The position numbers and the translations under genes are program-made. The notes beneath the pieces are model-generated. The model made no database searches and was not told the origin of the DNA. It saw only the letters and a program-made list of their open reading frames with translations. Shown here in pieces: positions 63,808 through 64,000 of a stretch of 64,000 bases of DNA (positions are counted from its first letter, which is position 1; every line of letters begins with the position of its first letter). This DNA is from Planctomycetota bacterium (lineage in GTDB: Bacteria; Planctomycetota; UBA1135; UBA2386): the NCBI GenBank assembly GCA_016713175.1, contig JADJPQ010000008.1:248001-312000 (forward strand), given 5' to 3'.

Positions 63808-64000
63808 CTACGGCCACCCGCAGGCCATCCACTCGGCATGACTCAGATCGCTCGGTCCCAGCCGCGTGGCCAGGATCTCCGCCGCGATCTGATGCTCGAC
63901 ATCGGTGCTCGGCAGCAGGAACAGCGCGCCATGAACGACGCCGGACCACCAATCGAACCAGCCAGGAGTACCGACCAGCAGATCGATGCCGGCACCCTGC
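63808..64000 (-). CDS. C-terminal end of an unrecognised protein
   Basis: The minus strand encodes 63 residues in an open frame from the window edge to a TAG at 63808-63810. The peptide (AGIDLLVGTPGWFDWWSG, then HGALFLLPSTDVEHQIAAE) is protein-like, and the gene converges on topB with a 21-bp gap. The start lies beyond the window. No family is recognised. Confidence 0.45.
   Translation of the reverse strand, partial: QGAGIDLLVGTPGWFDWWSGVVHGALFLLPSTDVEHQIAAEILATRLGPSDLSHAEWMACGWP

Overview
This is a strongly GC-rich, gene-dense bacterial window that looks like Planctomycetota. The clues are secreted Kelch-type proteins sharing a C-terminal beta domain, a large Ser/Thr protein kinase with a long helical tail beside an ECF-type sigma factor, a TPR-metallopeptidase, an archaeal-type class I aldolase, and many signal-peptide proteins of unknown function. 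This placement is inferred from protein style only; no rRNA or other marker gene is present.

Layout. 1-4177: end of a membrane protein, then (minus strand) tyrS and a large ZIP-like/permease metal transporter. 4178-8340: an accessory island with an AbiEii-type nucleotidyltransferase toxin and an AbiEi-type antitoxin arranged tail to tail. Three perfect palindromes with the same 12-bp core lie at the antitoxin 5' end, and decayed secreted-protein genes flank the pair. 8417-11587: a secreted beta-propeller/di-heme cytochrome protein. 11813-16269: a probable zinc-uptake locus (His/Cys-rich protein, outer-membrane protein, ZnuA, ZnuC, ZnuB). 16390-33849: a second nucleotidyltransferase-fold protein, a TPR-zincin, an ATP-grasp enzyme, a Kelch protein, a DinG-like helicase, secreted proteins, a CAP-domain protein, fructose-bisphosphate aldolase, and a divergent kinase/sigma pair.

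33868-48449 is one long minus-strand operon of 13 genes, most of them joined by ATGA/GTGA overlaps. It encodes a Cys-rich membrane protein, a CusCBA-like RND pump, a His-rich lipoprotein, a second TolC-like protein with a membrane-fusion protein, a MacB-like ABC ATPase and two permeases, a Cys-rich lipoprotein and an outer-membrane protein. The last gene reads as an HMA-like lipoprotein interrupted by two in-frame UGA codons (UGA-ACC-UGA). They lie exactly where HMA domains carry their metal-binding motif. A perfect 10-bp stem with a 4-nt loop follows, with the loop 16 nt after the second UGA. I read this as a candidate double-selenocysteine (U-x-U) selenoprotein with a bacterial SECIS element; it is the main finding.

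48558-64000: an Asp/Asn beta-hydroxylase-like protein, a C45-type Ntn hydrolase, a DTW-domain tRNA-modifying enzyme, ExbD, secreted lipoproteins, an RNase HII-like protein, an aldo/keto reductase, a pair of paralogous frameshifted genes around a secreted beta-helix protein, topoisomerase III and the end of an unrecognised gene. No tRNA, rRNA, CRISPR array or intact insertion sequence was seen.
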